The notes under the pieces: model-generated
What the model was told of the DNA's origin: nothing
The model's input: only the letters and a program-made list of their open reading frames with translations
Database searches by the model: none
Position numbers and translations under genes: made by a program
NCBI GenBank assembly: GCA_012512805.1
Contig: JAAZDN010000009.1
Location: forward strand, 1-35,037
Direction of reading: 5' to 3'
Source: Erysipelothrix sp.
GTDB taxonomy: Bacteria > Bacillota_I > Bacilli_A > Erysipelotrichales > Erysipelotrichaceae
DNA length: 35,037 bases
Shown: piece by piece, positions 31,934-35,037 of the stretch
Numbering within the stretch: the first letter of the stretch is position 1
How the letters are laid out: each line of letters opens with the position of its first letter

Positions 31934-33197
31934 ATTTGATTATGAAAAAGCATACTTAAGTAACAAAGTATCGGAATATCAGGATGTTGTCGATCAGGCA
32001 CACGAAGCACTACATGCAAAAACAGGTAAGGGTAATGACTATCTTGGATGGTTAGATTGGCCAGAAAATTATGACAAGGATGAATTTGAAGCCATTAAAG
32101 TTGTTGCGAAAAAAGTCCGTGATAATGCAGAAGTACTCGTTGTATGTGGTATTGGTGGATCTTACTTAGGTGCACGTGCTGCTATTGATATGATTAATGG
32201 CTTGTATTCAAAACAAGATGTTGAAATTTTATACTTAGGTAATACACTTTCATCAACATATATTAGTCAAACTTTAGAATATTTAAAAGATAAAAAATTC
32301 TATGTTAATGTTATTTCTAAGAGTGGACAAACAACTGAAACAGCAATTGCATTTAGACTCTTAAAAAACTTACTTAAGACTCAGGTAGGCGATGCATATC
32401 CTGATTATATTATCGCAACAAGTGATCCTAAAAATGGAACACTTCGTCAAGAAATAAACGAAAAGGGATATACGTCATTTTCAATTCCTGCCGATATTGG
32501 TGGACGTTTCTCTGTGAATACAGCTGTCGGACTCTTACCACTTGCGGTTGCGGGTATTAACATTGATGATCTTATGCAAGGTGCAAAAGATGCGATGAGT
32601 GATCTTGATAATCCAAGCTTAGAAGAAAATACAGCCTATCAATATGCCGTCGTTCGTCGACTCCTTGAAAAACAAGGAAAAGACGTTGAAATGCTAGTTA
32701 GCTACGAATTTCAAATGGCAATGTTTGCGGAATGGTGGAAACAATTATTCGGTGAATCTGAAGGAAAAGAAGGACGCGGAATTTTACCAACAAGTGTCAA
32801 CTTCTCAACCGACTTACACTCACTTGGACAATTTATTCAAGAAGGTAAAAAGTTACTCTTTGAAACGATCATTAACGTTGAACTTGTAAGTGAAGATATC
32901 ATCTTCCCAAGTGATGATGAAGATCTTGACAATATGAACTACTTAAGCGGAAATTCAATTGACTATGTTAATAAAAAAGCACAAGAAGGTACTTTAGCAG
33001 CACACTATGAAGAAGGTAGTGTTCCAAACTTAATCTTAAGCATTCCAGATATGAGTGCCCATACCTTTGGATATTTAACGTATTTCTTCTTTAAAGCTAT
33101 CGCAATGACATCATACTTAATTGACGTTAACCCATTTAATCAACCAGGTGTTGAAGTGTACAAACGTAATATGTTTGCCCTGCTTGGAAAAGAATAA
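31923..33197 (+). CDS. pgi: Glucose-6-phosphate isomerase
   Basis: This enzyme interconverts glucose 6-phosphate and fructose 6-phosphate in glycolysis. Family blocks are VVCGIGGSYLGARAAID, the phosphate loop SKSGQTTETAIAF, the signature GGRFSVNTAVGLLPLAVAG, the catalytic glutamate region FGESEGKEGRG, and the C-terminal NPFNQPGVEVYK with the catalytic lysine. Its 424 residues are a little shorter than the ~449 of Bacillus Pgi but nothing essential is missing. The ATG lies inside the S1 gene (11-base overlap) behind TTGGAGGAAG. Confidence 0.96.
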   Translation: MNVKFDYEKAYLSNKVSEYQDVVDQAHEALHAKTGKGNDYLGWLDWPENYDKDEFEAIKVVAKKVRDNAEVLVVCGIGGSYLGARAAIDMINGLYSKQDVEILYLGNTLSSTYISQTLEYLKDKKFYVNVISKSGQTTETAIAFRLLKNLLKTQVGDAYPDYIIATSDPKNGTLRQEINEKGYTSFSIPADIGGRFSVNTAVGLLPLAVAGINIDDLMQGAKDAMSDLDNPSLEENTAYQYAVVRRLLEKQGKDVEMLVSYEFQMAMFAEWWKQLFGESEGKEGRGILPTSVNFSTDLHSLGQFIQEGKKLLFETIINVELVSEDIIFPSDDEDLDNMNYLSGNSIDYVNKKAQEGTLAAHYEEGSVPNLILSIPDMSAHTFGYLTYFFFKAIAMTSYLIDVNPFNQPGVEVYKRNMFALLGKE

Positions 33198-33207
33198 ACA
33201 AAGTACA

Positions 33208-33239
33208 AAAAAAATAAACCGACTATGGTTTATTTTTTT
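33208..33239. terminator. Bidirectional terminator between pgi and apbE
   Basis: A perfect 13-bp stem (AAAAAAATAAACC and its complement) with a 6-base loop. It overlaps the last codons and stop of apbE. Confidence 0.85.
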
Positions 33240-34342
33240 TCGTCTAAAGCATTTTTAATGACATCATTATAATAGATATGTTTATTGTCTACTTCCATAT
33301 AATGATAGCCATGTGTTTCATCTTGTTTTGTTTTCTTAATGAACATAATACCAAGATCATCCATGTTTAGTTCTGTTTCAATTTGTTTTGCTTCTTCAAG
33401 TTCAACCATTGAGAAGACGGTAGAGAGTAAATCCGCAAGTCCCGAGTCTTTAACGGTCACTGTTACTGATCGTGAGAAACGAGCAGGTTGTAGTGTTCGA
33501 GGATTAATAAGATGATTTTGGAAGTTTCCTTGATCATCAATAAAGAAGCGCTCATAATCACCACTTGTAACAACAGACATCGATTGATCAAAGTGTAGTG
33601 AGGCAATCGATTCATTTGTAATTGAATCAGGATTTGTAACACCAACATTCCATGCTTCAGTATTATTTTTAGCACCGATTAAGCGAATATTACCACCACC
33701 GTTTACAATACCACTCGTTAGTCCCAGCTCTTCTAAATGTTGTGCGACTTTCTCAACAGCCCATCCTTTAGCGATGGCTCCAATATCGAGAAAGACACGT
33801 TCGTTCGTTAAATATACGGTATTGTTGACACTGTCAATGTCTACAAAGTCCCAACCGATATACTGTGCAGCATCTTCAAGAATTTCCTGACTTGGAGAAG
33901 GACCATATTTATTTTCTCGATTTAATTCTAATCCTCTTTCGCGGTATTCGTGCCAAATCTCTAGAACAGCACCCATCGTTGGATCAAAGAGTTCATTGTA
34001 TGAGGTTGAATTGTTCTTACTGTATTCTAAGAGTTCTATAATTGAAGGATCGACACTGACCTTTTCAAGACCAGCCATATCATTCACAACCTTGAGATTG
34101 TTGACGCCCTCATAATTTTTAAAGGTATCAAACTGACTGTTATAGAAACGAATCTCCGTTTTCATTGCTTCAAAGTATTCTAAGAATTCTTCTTCAGAAT
34201 GCGTATAGCCAACAAGCGTAAAGGGCGTATTAAATCCAACATCAAAGGTCGTTTCCCGATATTGTGTTAAGCCACTTGAAGGCGAACAGGCAGCCAAGAA
34301 GCTAAATGCTATTAAGATTAAAGTATATTTAATTGTTTTCAT
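33230..34342 (-). CDS. apbE: ApbE lipoprotein, FAD:protein FMN transferase
   Basis: ApbE attaches FMN to threonine or serine of extracytoplasmic flavoproteins. The signal peptide ends in the lipobox LAAC with Cys19 as lipid anchor. Family motifs are FDPTMGAVLEIW, LDIGAIAKGWAVEK, GGGNIRLIG, VVTSGDYERFF and HLINPRTLQPA (flavin and magnesium sites). The length of 370 residues is normal. It is monocistronic with a minus-strand promoter TGTGCTATAAT (rc of 34358-34368). No Rnf, NQR or FMN-binding-domain target is in the window, so the flavinylated partner must be elsewhere. Confidence 0.95.
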   Translation of the reverse strand: MKTIKYTLILIAFSFLAACSPSSGLTQYRETTFDVGFNTPFTLVGYTHSEEEFLEYFEAMKTEIRFYNSQFDTFKNYEGVNNLKVVNDMAGLEKVSVDPSIIELLEYSKNNSTSYNELFDPTMGAVLEIWHEYRERGLELNRENKYGPSPSQEILEDAAQYIGWDFVDIDSVNNTVYLTNERVFLDIGAIAKGWAVEKVAQHLEELGLTSGIVNGGGNIRLIGAKNNTEAWNVGVTNPDSITNESIASLHFDQSMSVVTSGDYERFFIDDQGNFQNHLINPRTLQPARFSRSVTVTVKDSGLADLLSTVFSMVELEEAKQIETELNMDDLGIMFIKKTKQDETHGYHYMEVDNKHIYYNDVIKNALDEKK

Positions 34343-34357
34343 CGTATCACCAGATTA

Positions 34358-34366
34358 ATTATAGCA
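34358..34366 (-). promoter_or_regulatory. Extended -10 promoter of apbE
   Basis: TGCTATAAT on the minus strand, 16 bases upstream of the start codon. Confidence 0.5.
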
Positions 34367-34433
34367 CATTCATTTTATGATTTAATTTTTAAAAAGTGAT
34401 AAGATAGGGCATAGATAAAAGATAGGAGATTAT

Positions 34434-34829
34434 ATGAACAAACAATATGAACAAGTTAAAGCATTTCATAAGACCTTTAAACATCCAGTTGCAGAAGAAG
34501 TACAAATGGTCAATCCAGATCGTGCACAAAAACGATACGCATGGATGCTAGAAGAAATTAATGAATTTTTAGAAGCAGAAGATGTAGTGGAACAGGCAGA
34601 TGCTATGATTGATACAATCTACTTTGCACTTGGAACACTCGTTGAAATGGGTGTTGAACCTGATGTCTTATTTGATATTGTCCAAGAAGCCAACATGAGT
34701 AAAATTTGGCCAGATGGTAAACCACATTTTAATGAGATGGGAAAAACAATCAAACCAGAAGGCTGGCAAGATCCACATGAAAAATTAGAACAAGCTATTT
34801 CCACAATGCAAAAGAAAACAGAAAAATAA
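34434..34829 (+). CDS. MazG-like nucleotide pyrophosphohydrolase
   Basis: An all-alpha NTP pyrophosphohydrolase fold is indicated by the metal-binding pattern ExxE...ExxD: MLEEINEFLEAED followed by EQADAMIDTIYFALG. The later VQEANMSKIWPDGKP is typical of the stand-alone phosphoribosyl-ATP pyrophosphohydrolase-like group. Such enzymes hydrolyse (d)NTPs to monophosphates, often as house-cleaning. Length is 131 residues. The start lies behind ATAGGAGAT, and a possible -10 (TGATAAGAT) is upstream. It is monocistronic, ending in a terminator. Confidence 0.85.
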   Translation: MNKQYEQVKAFHKTFKHPVAEEVQMVNPDRAQKRYAWMLEEINEFLEAEDVVEQADAMIDTIYFALGTLVEMGVEPDVLFDIVQEANMSKIWPDGKPHFNEMGKTIKPEGWQDPHEKLEQAISTMQKKTEK

Positions 34830-34843
34830 ATTTCTGTTTTTTT
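34818..34843 (+). terminator. Terminator after the MazG-like gene
   Basis: ACAGAAA and TTTCTGT around the stop codon region, followed by Ts to about 34843. Confidence 0.75.
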
Positions 34844-34851
34844 ATCATTGA

Positions 34852-35037
34852 TTATAAGGCCAACTGGTGTTTGAGGATTGGATACATGATCGCATCATTT
34901 TTTAATCGTACTAACTTATCTGTGAAGTCTTCAGCACTTAGATCATGTTTTCTTAAATACTGCTTCAATGTGTTCATTGCAATTAAAACGATTGTTTGAG
35001 ATAAAATATGTGCCATCATTTCATTACACTTTATAAG
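34852..35037 (-). CDS. C-terminal 61 codons of an unidentified gene (window edge)
   Basis: The minus strand is open from the window end to TAA at 34852-34854, giving 61 residues that include MMAHILSQTIVLIAMNTLKQ and YLRKHDLSAEDFTDKLVRLK. The sequence looks coding and helical. It is too short to assign. The start is outside the window. Confidence 0.6.
   Translation of the reverse strand, partial: LIKCNEMMAHILSQTIVLIAMNTLKQYLRKHDLSAEDFTDKLVRLKNDAIMYPILKHQLAL

Noticed and set aside
1-35037. CRISPR array, prophage, toxin-antitoxin or defence cluster
   Set aside because: No spaced direct repeats, cas genes, integrase, phage structural genes or restriction genes were seen. The antisense frames overlapping real genes have no ribosome binding sites and look like shadows.

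Overview
The window comes from a low-GC Gram-positive bacterium, most likely an Erysipelotrichia/Erysipelothrix-type Firmicute or close relative. This is inferred from the low GC, strong AGGAGG-type ribosome binding sites, many TGnTATAAT promoters, and firmicute gene order such as RNase J2-like / FtsK / Bmp-type nucleoside transporter. It is mostly an ordinary housekeeping chromosome segment: I see no insertion sequence, prophage, CRISPR array or defence island. The code is the standard bacterial one: TGA is a real stop in several genes, and the only tRNA-Trp seen has anticodon CCA.

Layout. 1-771: DegV-family lipid-binding protein cut by the window edge, with an in-frame TGA 11 codons before its ancestral end. 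736-1675: 940 bases without a protein gene, holding a terminator, two compact promoter-to-terminator units that look like small RNA genes, tRNA-Trp(CCA) on the minus strand, and a perfect 25-bp inverted repeat bracketing all three. 1676-2500: surface-protein pseudogene with three single-base homopolymer deletions. 2637-4619: S9 peptidase. 4663-6094 (minus): rlmA-pcp. 6171-9042 (minus): pyruvate phosphate dikinase plus a 64-residue unknown protein. 9175-11969: multi-TM protein, a small TGA-interrupted gene and a HAD phosphatase. 12003-13946 (minus): membrane-anchored arylsulfate sulfotransferase. 14067-15638: DUF1622-like membrane protein, a TPP riboswitch controlling the thiamine transporter thiT, and pyrR. 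15693-16544 (minus): DUF4438-like protein. 16684-20538: MATE exporter, GNAT acetyltransferase, two-subunit transketolase and tRNA-Leu(GAG). 20718-21584: class II fructose-bisphosphate aldolase. 21782-30662: degenerate RNase J (J2-like), FtsK/SpoIIIE translocase, then a nucleoside-type ABC importer (lipoprotein, ATPase, two permeases). 30733-31446 (minus): NifU-like and divergent-PAP2 proteins. 31574-33197: S1-domain protein overlapping pgi. 33230-34342 (minus): ApbE lipoprotein. 34434-34829: MazG-like pyrophosphohydrolase. 34852-35037 (minus): C-terminus of an unidentified gene.

Functionally, PPDK, transketolase, aldolase and Pgi outline sugar metabolism. Thiamine (through ThiT) and probably nucleosides (through the Bmp system) are imported, and Pcp with the S9 peptidase points to peptide use. 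The items most worth a second look are the RNase J that has lost four of seven expected metal ligands, the paired small RNA candidates inside a perfect inverted repeat, and the cluster of fresh-looking lesions (two in-frame TGAs, three homopolymer deletions). I found no clear new multi-gene system.
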